DNA of 64,000 nucleotides from positions 6,564 to 70,563 of the forward strand of contig JANOGW010000066.1 of assembly GCA_031406155.1 (NCBI GenBank). Direction: 5' to 3'. Below the pieces are notes generated by a model, which saw only the letters and a program-made list of their open reading frames with translations, had not been told where the DNA came from and searched no databases. The position numbers were made by a program, and so were the translations under genes. Source of the DNA: JACMNW01 sp031406155 (GTDB lineage Bacteria > Pseudomonadota > Alphaproteobacteria > Rhodobacterales > Rhodobacteraceae). Positions 1 through 8,468 of the stretch are shown here, piece by piece; the first letter of the stretch is position 1; every line of letters starts with the position of its first letter.

Positions 1-48
1 CAATCTAACTGACGTTGCCGAGTGTCGTCAGCGTCAGCACTCCGGCCT

Positions 49-402
49 TCAAAATACCAGTATCTTGTCGGCGGTCAGCGTCGCCTCCGCTAGTTCGTCC
101 ATGGTGGACCGCGCGGACCCGGCGATGATCTCATCCGCCGCAAGCCCGCGCGTGTCCAAGCAGGTGCCACAAAGCAGGACCTTGCCTCCAGCTGACAGCA
201 CCCGACCCAGCATGCGCTCGACGTTGTAGAACCCTTCGGGCGTCATTTGTCCCGCCTTGGCGCAAACCACTGCATCGGCCATCAGGAACACGATGACGGT
301 GCCCTCGGGGTCATGTTTGGCCAGCGCATGGGCTATTCGCAGTCCGTTGAAACTGCGCTCGCTGCCATAGGGAGGGTCGTTCAGGATCAGCAGGTGTTTC
401 AT
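49..402 (-). CDS. DsrE family protein
   Basis: A 117-residue DsrE/DsrF-like protein. The family comprises small cytoplasmic proteins that bind or relay sulfane sulfur on a conserved cysteine. The sequence shows the N-terminal beta strand followed by the NDPPYGSERSFNGLRIA stretch, and a CGTCLDTRG motif near residue 76 that carries the likely active cysteines. The ATG at 402 overlaps the stop of the upstream MFS gene by ATGA, so the two are translationally coupled in a three-gene operon with a persulfide dioxygenase. Sulfur trafficking is inferred from family and context. The 48 bases before it (1-48) carry no gene I can support. Confidence 0.88.
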   Translation of the reverse strand: MKHLLILNDPPYGSERSFNGLRIAHALAKHDPEGTVIVFLMADAVVCAKAGQMTPEGFYNVERMLGRVLSAGGKVLLCGTCLDTRGLAADEIIAGSARSTMDELAEATLTADKILVF

Positions 403-1727
403 TTGGGGTGTCCTTCGGGTGCAGGGTTCAGGCGTGGATGGGTTTCCTCGCACCACCAGAACAACAGGGCCCCCGACGCGAACATCGATAGTGCAACGAA
501 CCAAAAAGCGGCCTCGGTCGAGCTGTGGAAATGCGCGGTCAACCCCAGGCCGAGCGCGCCGATGCCATAACCAAGGTCGCGCCAGAACCGGTAGATGCCG
601 ATAGCTGATCCGCGCCAGGTTGGGGGCGTGATGTCGGCCACCGCTGCCGAAAGGTTGGGGTAGAGAAGCGCCATGCCGAAACCCGTGACGGCTGCTGAGA
701 TGGACCACCAGACTGCGCCCTGACCCAAGACGATCATCGCAACGCCCCCGCCACAGATCCACATGCCCAAAACGTTGGGCCAAAGTCGCCCGACGTGGTC
801 GGACAGCCGCCCTGTAAACAGTTGCGAACCTCCCCAGACCAGCCCGTACCATCCGACGATCCAGCCGATATCCGGCAGGCTGACCCCGCGCGCCGTAAGA
901 AATACCGGAAAGATCACCCAGACCAGCGCGTCGACAAACTTTTCCACTAGTCCCGCCTGCGACACTGCGGCGAGCCGCCTGTCGCGCCAGGACATCAGCG
1001 CAAAAACTTCCCATGTCGTCGGAATGTCCGACACGCCTTCCGGATAGCGCGGGCGATGTGTCCCGTTGGCAGCGCCCGCCTTGTGCCGAGCGGCCTCGGA
1101 TCTGGCCCAAGGCAGGGTGTCCTTGACCCAGACAAGTGTCAGCACCAGTGCAAGTGCGATCACCACGCCGCCGAAGAGCAGCAGACCCAACCGCGCACCA
1201 AAGGCACTGGCAGCATAAGCCGTGATGATCCCCGCCAACGCAACGCCGACATAGCCGGAAAACTCGTTCAGCCCCAGCGTCAACCCGCGCTGGTCGGCCC
1301 GCGTGAAATCCAGCTTGGCCGTTTGGGTCATCGACCAGCAGAGGCCCTGATTGACTCCCAAGAGCACGGTGGCCGCCACGATCCAGCCCCAGCTGGGGGC
1401 CAGGTAGATCATGGCAGGAATGGGAATCGCGACAATCCAGCCGAGCAGCAACACCCGCTTGCGCCCAACCCGTTCCGACAGTCGCCCGGCAACGAAGTTC
1501 ATCACCGACTTTGCCATGCCGAAGGCAATCACAAACGCTGTCAGCAACATGAACGACCCTTTGGCCACACCGAATTCGGTTTCGGCCAAGGCTGGGACCA
1601 CGGTGCGCATCATGCCCAGGGCGAAGCCCACGAGCAGAACCTGGATCAGCTGATGCACGAATTGCGTCAGGTTCTCCTGAATGCCTAGCGAAAGCGCCGT
1701 ACTTGAATCTGGGGGTGTTTCGCTCAT
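399..1727 (-). CDS. MFS transporter in persulfide operon
   Basis: A 442-residue inner-membrane transporter of the major facilitator superfamily with about twelve hydrophobic segments. The cytoplasmic loop after helix 2 reads GRLSERVGRKR, the MFS motif A, and a second copy GRLSDHVGRLW appears in the C-terminal half, as expected for the duplicated fold. It overlaps the dioxygenase gene upstream and the DsrE gene downstream by four bases each. The substrate cannot be read from the sequence. The context suggests export or import of a sulfur compound such as sulfite or thiosulfate, but this is inference. Confidence 0.87.
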   Translation of the reverse strand: MSETPPDSSTALSLGIQENLTQFVHQLIQVLLVGFALGMMRTVVPALAETEFGVAKGSFMLLTAFVIAFGMAKSVMNFVAGRLSERVGRKRVLLLGWIVAIPIPAMIYLAPSWGWIVAATVLLGVNQGLCWSMTQTAKLDFTRADQRGLTLGLNEFSGYVGVALAGIITAYAASAFGARLGLLLFGGVVIALALVLTLVWVKDTLPWARSEAARHKAGAANGTHRPRYPEGVSDIPTTWEVFALMSWRDRRLAAVSQAGLVEKFVDALVWVIFPVFLTARGVSLPDIGWIVGWYGLVWGGSQLFTGRLSDHVGRLWPNVLGMWICGGGVAMIVLGQGAVWWSISAAVTGFGMALLYPNLSAAVADITPPTWRGSAIGIYRFWRDLGYGIGALGLGLTAHFHSSTEAAFWFVALSMFASGALLFWWCEETHPRLNPAPEGHPK

Positions 1728-2464
1728 TGTGCTGGTGGCGACTTACCCGCATTCAGGGCGCGGGTCTGCGCAGCGCCAGGAGGTGGCGGCGGAATCTCAG
1801 CGACCATCATCTGCACGAATGAGGCTTCACCCTCGATACCGAAAGCCCGGTTGTGGCGTTTCTCGAATCCGATGGTGGAGGTCGGCTTGCCGCTCAGGCT
1901 GCGGCCACAGACTGACCCGGAATAGGCACCTGGCAACACCTCCAGCCAGTCAGGCAGGGCTTTCAACGCTTGCGCACTTTTGAACAGCGCGCGCGCGCCG
2001 TCTTCGGCGCTGGTGGCCAGTTCGGTGCGGCCAAGGTCGCCCACCATCAGCGTGTGCCCGGTGAGGACGAACCAGGGGTCCGCCGAACGCGTTCGATCGG
2101 TTACGACAAGCGAGATGTGCTCTGGGGTGTGGCCCGGCGTGTGCATGACGGTCATGATGACGTTGCCAAGCTCCAGAACATCTCCATCCTCAACCCCGTT
2201 GAAGGCGAACGAGGCCTCGGCATCGGCATGCAGCACGTATTCGGCACCGGCGGCCTCGGCCAGCGCCCGTCCAGCCGACAGATGATCGGCATGCAGATGG
2301 GTGTCGATCACATAGAGGATCCGCATCCCTGTTGCCTCGGCGGCAGCAAGGTAAGGAGCAATGTCGCCGACCGGATCGACCACGGCACCAGCAGACTTGC
2401 CGCCACAGCCAAGCAGATAGGATGCCGCCACGGGTTCGGTGTGTAGAAACTGGCGCAGGATCAT
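1724..2464 (-). CDS. ETHE1-like persulfide dioxygenase (MBL fold)
   Basis: A 246-residue metallo-beta-lactamase-fold protein of the ETHE1/persulfide dioxygenase group, which oxidises glutathione persulfide to sulfite with a single iron. Visible metal motifs are THLHADH (about residue 55), HTPGHTPEH (about 110) and GDLGRTEL (about 145). The start at 2464 was chosen over 2497 because GGGAGAAG lies just upstream and homologues begin near MILRQ. It is first in the operon and divergent from the ArsR-rhodanese gene, with a palindrome between them that probably controls both. The tail after residue 230 is proline-rich and not conserved in the family. Confidence 0.88.
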   Translation of the reverse strand: MILRQFLHTEPVAASYLLGCGGKSAGAVVDPVGDIAPYLAAAEATGMRILYVIDTHLHADHLSAGRALAEAAGAEYVLHADAEASFAFNGVEDGDVLELGNVIMTVMHTPGHTPEHISLVVTDRTRSADPWFVLTGHTLMVGDLGRTELATSAEDGARALFKSAQALKALPDWLEVLPGAYSGSVCGRSLSGKPTSTIGFEKRHNRAFGIEGEASFVQMMVAEIPPPPPGAAQTRALNAGKSPPAQ

Positions 2465-2522
2465 GATCTTCTCCCGATGAAGGTGGGCAGGTTGCACTTG
2501 CGCCCCACACCATCATGCTTTA

Positions 2523-2544
2523 CAATCAAGTGATCTATTGATTG
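2523..2544. promoter_or_regulatory. Probable operator of the ArsR-rhodanese regulator
   Basis: A 22-bp inverted repeat with arms CAATCAA and TTGATTG around an 8-base centre. It lies between the divergent dioxygenase operon and the ArsR-type regulator gene. Size, position and symmetry fit an ArsR-family dimer site. Binding is inferred. Confidence 0.65.
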
Positions 2545-2566
2545 AATTATCGTGGAGATGACCTGG

Positions 2567-3250
2567 ATGTCAATAGGGCCGAAACAAGCCATCCTTGCCG
2601 AGTTTGCCGGTGTCGCGCGCGCCTTGGGGCATGCGCATCGGCTGGAACTGCTTGAGCATCTCGGCCAGAGTGAACGCGGCGTCGATGCCTTGGCTGCGCG
2701 GGTCGGGCTCTCGCTGGCCAATGCGTCCCAACATCTTCAGCAACTGCGCCGCGCCGGGCTTGTCGAAAACCGCCGTGAGGGCAAGTTCATCTACTACCGC
2801 TTGGCCGGCGATGGTGTCACCGACCTGCTGACGGCCTTGCGCCTGCAAGCCGAACGCAATCTGGCGGAGGTGGACCGTATCCGGCGCGGCTATTTCGCCG
2901 AGCGCGACAGTCTGGAACCCGTGTCGCACGAGGAGTTGCTCGCACGGATGGAGGCGGGGCTGGTGACCTTGCTCGACGTCCGACCGCAGGATGAGTTCGG
3001 CCACGGGCATCTGCCCGGTGCCGTGAATATCCCGCTCTCGGAACTGCAGGATCGACTGACCGAGCTCGATACTGAACGCGAGGTCATCGCCTATTGTCGT
3101 GGCGCCTATTGCGTCTTTGCGTTTGAAGCCGTGGCAGCGCTCCGCGCGCGAGGACGCACGGCGCGGCGGTTGATCGATGGTTTCCCGGAATGGAAGGCGG
3201 CGGGCCTACCTGTCGCAACAGGCGAGATATCACGCGAAGAGGTCACCTGA
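2567..3250 (+). CDS. ArsR-family regulator fused to rhodanese domain
   Basis: A 227-residue fusion. Residues about 10-95 form an ArsR winged helix (LSLANASQHLQQLRRAGLV is the recognition region). Residues about 125-220 form a rhodanese domain with active-site loop CRGAYC. The helix-turn-helix part has no cysteine, so the metal or dithiol sites of ordinary ArsR sensors are absent. The rhodanese cysteine is the likely persulfide-sensing group (inference). I chose the ATG at 2567 because GTGGAG at 2552-2557 is a good ribosome binding site for it; starts at 2552 (GTG) or 2558 are possible. It faces away from the persulfide operon and most likely represses it until sulfane sulfur accumulates. Confidence 0.88.
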   Translation: MSIGPKQAILAEFAGVARALGHAHRLELLEHLGQSERGVDALAARVGLSLANASQHLQQLRRAGLVENRREGKFIYYRLAGDGVTDLLTALRLQAERNLAEVDRIRRGYFAERDSLEPVSHEELLARMEAGLVTLLDVRPQDEFGHGHLPGAVNIPLSELQDRLTELDTEREVIAYCRGAYCVFAFEAVAALRARGRTARRLIDGFPEWKAAGLPVATGEISREEVT

Positions 3251-3407
3251 AATCGAGGGTCCAGGGACCGCTCCGTCCGCAACGCGGCCATTGCCGGATC
3301 GGCCTCGCTGCGACAAGCCCAAATGGCCGGTTCAGGGAAGCTGCCACGCAGCACTTGTCTAATGCCGAGTGACCGGTCAGGGCCGACCGAGACGATAATG
3401 CTTGTCC

Positions 3408-4748
3408 TCAAGGCGCGGGCGTCATCGCTATCGCTTCTACCAGCAAACCATCGCGGCCAACTGCGAAACCGGCAAGATCAACCGGGCGGGTGACATCGGG
3501 TGGAATGCCGGTCTTTTCGTATAGCGTCCCGAGTGGGTCCAGATAGCGCTGGTGGGACAGTCCCCAAATCCAGCCGTTGGGCAGGGTGGCGTCGAGGATG
3601 TCGGACAGCCCGCCAGCGGTTGGTGTGCCTAGAACCGTTACTTGCGGCAGCTCGCGCATGGCAAGCGTGAAGATCTCGGCCGCGCTGCCGGTCAAGGGTC
3701 CGGTCAGCAGGATCAAGGGTTGCGACAGGGCGGTGCCGCCGTGCGGTTGCAGCACATGGTGCAATGGGGCGGAGTAGCCCGTAGGGGTGCGAGTGGTCTT
3801 GCTGTGAACCGGCACCGGCGACGCGGTGAAGTAGCCGGCATAGGCCAGACCGATCAGATCCGAGCCGCCGGGGTTATAGCGGACATCCACGATAATCATG
3901 CGGGCGGGTGCCATTGCGGCGGCGACGGGGGCAAAGGCTTTGGCCGCAAAGGCATCAAGGCTGGTGCCGAAACCGGGCGAGACGTTCATGTTGGCGATGC
4001 TGATGTAGCCGACACCGGGGGCGGCAAATCCGTAAGACAGGCCTGTGTCCGCCACCTCGGTCAATCCGCCGGGAATGGATGCCCAGGTGGCCGCGCGCAG
4101 ATCAAGGCGGTTGGTATACCAGTCGGGGCGGACGGCGGGGCAAAATGTTTCGCCTTCGCGGGAGAGGGTGACATGCCCGTCGTCCAATCCGACCAAGGCG
4201 TCGCTGAGCAGGGCGAACAAGGCGTCATCATCAAGGACTGCGTCATCGGCAGGGCGCAGGGCCGCACGCCGGGCAGCCCAATCGACGCCGTGCAGATCAA
4301 AGAAGGCATAGTGTTCATTCATCTTGGCCCAGAACACATCGAAGTTTTCCTGCGCGGTGCCGGGCCGCAACGGCGATTCCGGCGCGCAGGCACCCGGCAA
4401 GGCGTCAACCCTGTCAGCCCGGATTGCGCCGATTGCGCCATCGAAAGACAGGGACAGGCGTCCGCTGTCGGTGCCCAGCCGGACTCCTTCGGCCAACTAG
4501 ATCAGCCCCAGATGGGCCGGAATCTGCATGCTGCGCAGGCAAGAGACGGCGGATGTTTCATAGATATCAATCGAGAACGCCCCTACGTCGAGGACATAGC
4601 CATAGCCTTCGGTCTGCCAGATCCCGCGCAGGTCGGACCTCGGCATGGAGATGGCCCAGCTTACGACTGCCGCCGTGACACTGATCCCGATCAGGGCGGC
4701 GCTGGCTTGCAACACCCGTTTCAGAATCGTGTTTTTTGCTTTGGGCAT
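3408..4748 (-). pseudogene. S41 family peptidase interrupted by in-frame amber codon
   Basis: One reading frame runs from ATG 4748 to 3408 but is cut by TAG at 4497-4499. The first 83 codons encode an N-terminal membrane or signal segment followed by a lipocalin-like strand region (RGIWQTEGYGYVLD). The frame resumes directly after the stop with an S41 (tail-specific protease-like) domain, including DVRYNPGG and the catalytic-serine region LTGPLTGSAAEIF. A separate start just after the stop is unlikely, because only a TTG without a ribosome binding site is available and the upstream part would then have no function. The TAG probably replaced CAG or TGG. It is either a real pseudogene or a base error. 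It lies 4 bases downstream of the TetR gene and so is probably in the same unit. Confidence 0.8.
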
Positions 4749-4752
4749 AGGT

Positions 4753-5343
4753 CTATCCTTTGCATTCCAAAGCGAACAGATGCCGCAGATGGGCCTCTGC
4801 CACGGAGCGAGTCAGTTGCTTTGAACGGCTGTGCAGCAGCCCTGCAAGCCCATCATAAAGCGCACCAAGCCGCGTGGCGGTGGCCTCGGGGTCGGCAAGC
4901 GTCCACTGAGCTGTTGCATTTCCCGCCGTTAGGACGTTGCACAATGCGTTGTCCATACGGGCCTGCGCTTCGCCCAGCACTTGCGCGATGGCCTCGTCCT
5001 CTTTGGCAAGGTCGGTCGCCTCCAGCCACAGGCGCCAATACCGCTCGGCCTCGGGCACAAAGGCGCGGGCAAAATACCGGTCCATCACCTGATCGGCCGG
5101 CAGATCGGGGGCGAAGCTGTCTTTGGCCACTTCGTCAAAAATCAGCTTCCAGGCGGCGGCGCGCAGTTCGCTCCAGCGGAAATAGTGGTTCAGCAGACCC
5201 GTTCCCACGCCCGAACGCTCAGTGACCGCGCGGGTTCGTGTTGCGGCCAGACCGTTTTCCAGTAGCAGGTCGACGGTCGCGCGCAGAATCTGCGTCCGCC
5301 TGTCGGTAGATTGACGGTCTTCCGCTGCCACGGGTTGGGTCAT
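4753..5343 (-). CDS. TetR/AcrR family transcriptional regulator
   Basis: A 196-residue TetR repressor. The N-terminal helix-turn-helix covers about residues 15-65 (RAVTERSGVGTGLLNHYF), followed by an all-helical ligand domain resembling the BetI-type C-terminal family. ATG 5343 has AGAGGA eight bases upstream; longer in-frame extensions lack a good start. Two palindromes (TGAGCGGTTGCTCA) begin 24 bases upstream of its start, and related ones precede the DUF418 genes. The regulator therefore probably represses itself, the divergent hydrolase and both DUF418 units. The inducer is unknown. Confidence 0.87.
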   Translation of the reverse strand: MTQPVAAEDRQSTDRRTQILRATVDLLLENGLAATRTRAVTERSGVGTGLLNHYFRWSELRAAAWKLIFDEVAKDSFAPDLPADQVMDRYFARAFVPEAERYWRLWLEATDLAKEDEAIAQVLGEAQARMDNALCNVLTAGNATAQWTLADPEATATRLGALYDGLAGLLHSRSKQLTRSVAEAHLRHLFALECKG

Positions 5344-5366
5344 CCGGCGAATCCTCTTGACGGGGC

Positions 5367-5402
5367 TGAGCGGTTGCTCAATAGAGATTGAGCGGTTGCT
5401 CA
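5367..5402. promoter_or_regulatory. Double TetR operator
   Basis: Two identical 14-bp sites, TGAGCGGTTGCTCA, at 5367-5380 and 5389-5402. Each is a palindrome with arms TGAGC/GCTCA, and their starts are 22 bp apart (two helical turns). They lie between the divergent TetR gene and the alpha/beta hydrolase gene. The same arms recur at 6676 and, with one change, at 8312. Confidence 0.75.
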
Positions 5403-5507
5403 GCATGACTGAACATACTGCGAACTGCACCGATGTCGATAGAATTCGGCAGATATTTCGAGACCCCCCGGGCAGGTTCGATCCTTCCCCGATCCAGGAG
5501 ACTGCCC

Positions 5508-6581
5508 ATGCCCCGCGCGTTGAAACGGATTTTCGCCTTTGGCATCGCGGCAGCACTTGGGATGTTGCTGGTTCTTACCCTGTCGAATGTCTCCGACTTT
5601 GATCCGCCCGATGTCACGCAGCGCGAAATCAGCTTTCCACAGGGCGGTAACGTTCTGCACGGCACGCTTTATAACGCCGCCACGGATGGCCCGATTGCGC
5701 TCTTGGTGCATGGCGACGGCGCGCAAGATCGCACGTCGGACGGCGGGTATTTGCCGCTGATCAACGCCCTGACCGATGCCGGGATTTCGGTGTTCAGCTG
5801 GGACAAGCCGGGGGTCGGGGCATCAACCGGCAACTGGCTGGACCAAAGCATGCAGGATCGCGCGGCGGAAACCGTGGCCGCCCTTGCCGCCCTGCGCGCC
5901 TTGCCCGGGGCAGAGGAGCGGGTCTTGGGTGTGATCGGGTTTTCGCAAGCCGGCTGGGTCTTGCCGCGCGTTCCCGATTTGACCGACGATGCGTCGTTTC
6001 TGGTGCTCATCGGGGCTGCAGTAAGCTGGCAAGAGCAGGGTGCCTACTACACCACCCGGCGGCTTGAAGCCGAAGGCCAAAATGCCGAGTTGATTGCCGA
6101 ATTCGTGCAAGCGCAGGAGGTAGAAGACCTGATCAGCTTTGCCCCAGCGGCCAGCTACGCCGACTATGTTGCGCTGGAACGCAAGGCCGGAACGGCAGAC
6201 GAAGCACTGACGTCAGAGGCGCGGTTCGGTTTCGAGCATCGCAGCTTTGGCGAAGACGTGCGTGGGCTTTTGCCTGGCTTGACGCTGCCTGTGCTAGTCT
6301 TGTCCAGTACCGATGATCTGAACGTGGATGGGGCGCAGACTGTTTCTGTCTACCGCGCGGCGCTTGCCGGGGCCAACCCGCACAACCAGTTCGACCTTGT
6401 GCCGGGGGCGACACATTCGCTGTTTGCCGCGCAGCACTACAACTACCAACTGCCCACGCAATGGCCGCTTCATGCCCAGGCGCGGTTCCTGCTGGCGGGT
6501 CGCAACGCCTATGCGCCGGGCGTGCTGACCACCCTGACTGACTGGATTGCAGCGGTGTCCGCGCCCCCTGCCGGACCGTGA
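5508..6581 (+). CDS. Membrane-anchored alpha/beta hydrolase
   Basis: A 357-residue alpha/beta hydrolase with an N-terminal membrane anchor (about residues 8-27), so the catalytic domain is probably periplasmic. The nucleophile elbow is GFSQAGW near residue 148, the acid is probably the aspartate in SSTDDLN, and the histidine is in GATHSLF. Family members are esterases or peptidases acting on small acyl compounds, and the substrate here is unknown. ATG 5508 was preferred because CAGGAG lies seven bases upstream. The gene is divergent from the TetR repressor and preceded by its double operator. Its last codons (SAPPAGP) begin a direct repeat that reappears at 8194. Confidence 0.83.
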   Translation: MPRALKRIFAFGIAAALGMLLVLTLSNVSDFDPPDVTQREISFPQGGNVLHGTLYNAATDGPIALLVHGDGAQDRTSDGGYLPLINALTDAGISVFSWDKPGVGASTGNWLDQSMQDRAAETVAALAALRALPGAEERVLGVIGFSQAGWVLPRVPDLTDDASFLVLIGAAVSWQEQGAYYTTRRLEAEGQNAELIAEFVQAQEVEDLISFAPAASYADYVALERKAGTADEALTSEARFGFEHRSFGEDVRGLLPGLTLPVLVLSSTDDLNVDGAQTVSVYRAALAGANPHNQFDLVPGATHSLFAAQHYNYQLPTQWPLHAQARFLLAGRNAYAPGVLTTLTDWIAAVSAPPAGP

Positions 6582-6830
6582 GAGCAGGCGCAAAACTCTG
6601 CCGAAAATTCTAAGCCCTCCCGCCTGCTGACCAACCCGCAGTCACGACTACCGCAGGCCCTTCTTGCCCCACTATTGAGCAATCGCTCAAAGGAGATCCA
6701 CCTTGACCCAGACCCTGCGCAACATCGAAGTTGACGCGATCCGGACCTTTGCCTTGATCGGCATCTGCATCGTCAGCATTCCCTTTCTCGGCCTGACCGT
6801 CACGATGAAACTGGTGCCTCCAAGCGAGCA
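6556..6830 (+). repeat. Direct repeat, copy 1 (hydrolase end, spacer, DUF418 start)
   Basis: This stretch is closely similar, by eye, to 8194-8468. Shared elements are the SAPPAGP codons, the spacer with GCAGGCGCAAAA, the operator palindrome, the AGGAG plus TTG start, and about 45 DUF418 codons. It is the mark of a tandem duplication of the spacer plus DUF418 gene. Confidence 0.75.
6676..6689. promoter_or_regulatory. TetR-type operator before DUF418 copy 1
   Basis: Perfect palindrome TGAGCAATCGCTCA, with the same arms as the sites at 5367 and 5389. It lies 13 bases before the TTG start at 6703. Confidence 0.7.
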
Positions 6831-6891
6831 ACTGCCGGCCCTACGCCATGCGGTTGCCCGCATGCTCGTTTCGCCTGAGGGCGCGCGCTGA
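6703..6891 (+). pseudogene. DUF418 protein copy 1, N-terminal remnant
   Basis: A TTG start with AGGAG upstream opens a frame whose first 42 residues match the intact neighbour at 8339 (RNIEVDAIRTFALIGICIV against RNIEVDTIRTFALIGICIV). Similarity stops after LVPPS near 6830. The remaining 20 codons, ending in a stop that overlaps the next ATG, come from other DNA. They may be the tail of the gene that once preceded the inserted MFS gene. The matching C-terminal remnant is at 8153-8218. The copy is therefore disrupted, with its central part replaced. Confidence 0.8.
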
Positions 6892-8249
6892 TGCGCCTCG
6901 CCACAGCAACGTGGCCGATGCTCGGCCTGCTGACGCAAAGCGGTCTTGCGCGGTTGTCGGACCAGATGGCCGCCATCGTCTACGGCTGGGGAATGCTCAA
7001 TGGCAGCGGCAGCAGCGCAAGCGGCGCCATCGTCATGGCGACGAGCTTCGCCGCGCTCGTCATCGGTACGCTCTTCGCGGGCCGCCTTATTAGCGCCTTC
7101 GGCGCGCGCCGGGTCGCTCTTGCAGGCGTCTGGGTCAGCGCTGTGGTCGCAGGCTTGATCGCCCTCATGCTGCACTTCGGTTTTGCAAACCCGGCGCTGA
7201 TCGCCATCCTCGCCGCGCTCGGCGCGATCCTCGACGGACCATCGGCGATCGCGAGCGAGATGCACTACCCCCAGATAGCAAGACTGGCGCGTTTCGATCT
7301 GATCAGGCTCAACGCGCTGGACGATGGTCTTGACGGGGCTGCGACGTTGATTGCGCCCGCCACCGGCGTGCTTCTGGTGACCAACTTTGGTCTAGTGGGC
7401 GGCGCGGCTGCGCTCGCAGTGCTCGGTTTATCGGCTGCGCTGGTCCTAACCGCAAGCTTTCCGCGCTTCAAGCCGGTCAGCGGCGCTTCGTCGATCACAC
7501 TTCGTGCGGTCGGGCAAGCCCTTCTGGCCGATCGTCTCCTGGCATGGCTGACCGTGCTGTTCAGCATCGCCGTCGGCGTCTTCGTGGCGGTCGAACTCGT
7601 CATGCTGCCGAGGCTGCTCCTGGCGGCGGCGGATGGCGCGCGGCAGCTAACGCTGTTCCTGATCGCGGGCGGGGTCGCAGCGCTCGCCGGCGCAGCCCTG
7701 TCGCGGCGATTCGCAGCCTCGCTTTCCTTGCCTCATCTTTTGGGTGCCGGCTTCCTGTCGCTTGCGGTCGGCACAGGGCTTCTCGCTTTCAGCACTGGGA
7801 CGTCGGCCCTTCTGGCGAGCGCCGCGCTGACCGGCCTGCCGTCCGGCGTCATCGGCCCGCTCGCCGCGAGCATCTTTCAGACGCGGCCGCCCCGGGCGCT
7901 GCGGGCCGACATGCAGGCCCTGTCCGGAGCGCTCGTTTTCGCGTCGGCGCCGATCGCTGTGCTCGCGGCCGGGATAGCACTGGACGCACTGCCGACAGGG
8001 GCTACGCTTCTCTCATGCGCCGCGCTGCTGGCGCTTGGTGCGCTGATCATTATGGTCGCCTTGCCGTCCGTCAGCGCGCAAACCGCCATGCAAGGACAGG
8101 TAGGTACACGCGCGCCGCCCGACCCCGTCGCTCGCGGCGCGGCGGCACCAGCGCGGTCCGCTGGAGGTGTTGCTGCGACGGATCACCACGGCGTCCGCGC
8201 CCCCTGCCGGACCATAAGCGCAGGCGCAAAACCCTGCCGAAAACTCTGA
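6891..8249 (+). CDS. MFS transporter inserted in DUF418 copy 1
   Basis: A 452-residue protein. Residues 1 to about 400 form an MFS transporter of the exporter type with roughly twelve hydrophobic helices; FAGRLISAFGARRVALAG is motif A. The helices end near 8085. The remaining 50 residues (rich in Arg, Pro, Ala) are read out of frame through foreign sequence and, from about 8150, through the end of the disrupted DUF418 gene and its spacer. The natural C-terminus is therefore lost or altered. ATG 6891 overlaps the stop of the preceding frame. Function is unproven; drug or siderophore export is typical of the family. Confidence 0.75.
   Translation: MRLATATWPMLGLLTQSGLARLSDQMAAIVYGWGMLNGSGSSASGAIVMATSFAALVIGTLFAGRLISAFGARRVALAGVWVSAVVAGLIALMLHFGFANPALIAILAALGAILDGPSAIASEMHYPQIARLARFDLIRLNALDDGLDGAATLIAPATGVLLVTNFGLVGGAAALAVLGLSAALVLTASFPRFKPVSGASSITLRAVGQALLADRLLAWLTVLFSIAVGVFVAVELVMLPRLLLAAADGARQLTLFLIAGGVAALAGAALSRRFAASLSLPHLLGAGFLSLAVGTGLLAFSTGTSALLASAALTGLPSGVIGPLAASIFQTRPPRALRADMQALSGALVFASAPIAVLAAGIALDALPTGATLLSCAALLALGALIIMVALPSVSAQTAMQGQVGTRAPPDPVARGAAAPARSAGGVAATDHHGVRAPCRTISAGAKPCRKL
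8153..8218 (+). pseudogene. DUF418 protein copy 1, C-terminal remnant
   Basis: In the frame starting at 8153 the sequence reads RGPLEVLLRRIT and then SAPPAGP before TAA at 8216. The first part matches the end of the intact copy (RGPLEVVLRQIT near 9400). The last part matches the end of the hydrolase at 6581. It marks both the far side of the MFS insertion and the junction of the tandem duplication. Confidence 0.75.
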
Positions 8250-8468
8250 ACCCACCCGCTTGCTGACCAACCTGCAGTCACGACTGCCGCAGGACCTTCT
8301 TGTCCCATGATTGAGCATTCGTTCAAAGGAGACTCCCCTTGCCCCAGACACCCCGCAATATCGAAGTCGATACGATCCGCACCTTTGCCCTGATCGGGAT
8401 CTGCATCGTCAACATTCCATTTTTTGGCCTGACCGTTGAACAGCAACTGGTGCCTCCGACGGCCCTTG
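8194..8468 (+). repeat. Direct repeat, copy 2
   Basis: Second copy of the 6556-6830 sequence, with scattered substitutions throughout. The divergence shows that the duplication is old rather than an assembly echo. Confidence 0.72.
8312..8325. promoter_or_regulatory. TetR-type operator before DUF418 copy 2
   Basis: TGAGCATTCGTTCA matches the palindromes at 5367, 5389 and 6676 except for one base in the right arm (GTTCA for GCTCA). It lies 13 bases before the TTG start of the intact DUF418 gene. Confidence 0.6.

Noticed and set aside
49..1752. 567-codon minus-strand frame
   Set aside because: Only its last 117 codons are a real protein (DsrE). The rest is the MFS gene read out of frame.
3642..5225. 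Long plus-strand frame of 527 codons
   Set aside because: It lies opposite the S41 and TetR genes, is rich in Gly, Arg and Gln with no domain, and is a typical antisense shadow in GC-rich DNA.
6831..8152. MFS insertion in DUF418 copy 1 as a transposon
   Set aside because: No transposase, inverted repeats or target duplication could be seen at the borders.
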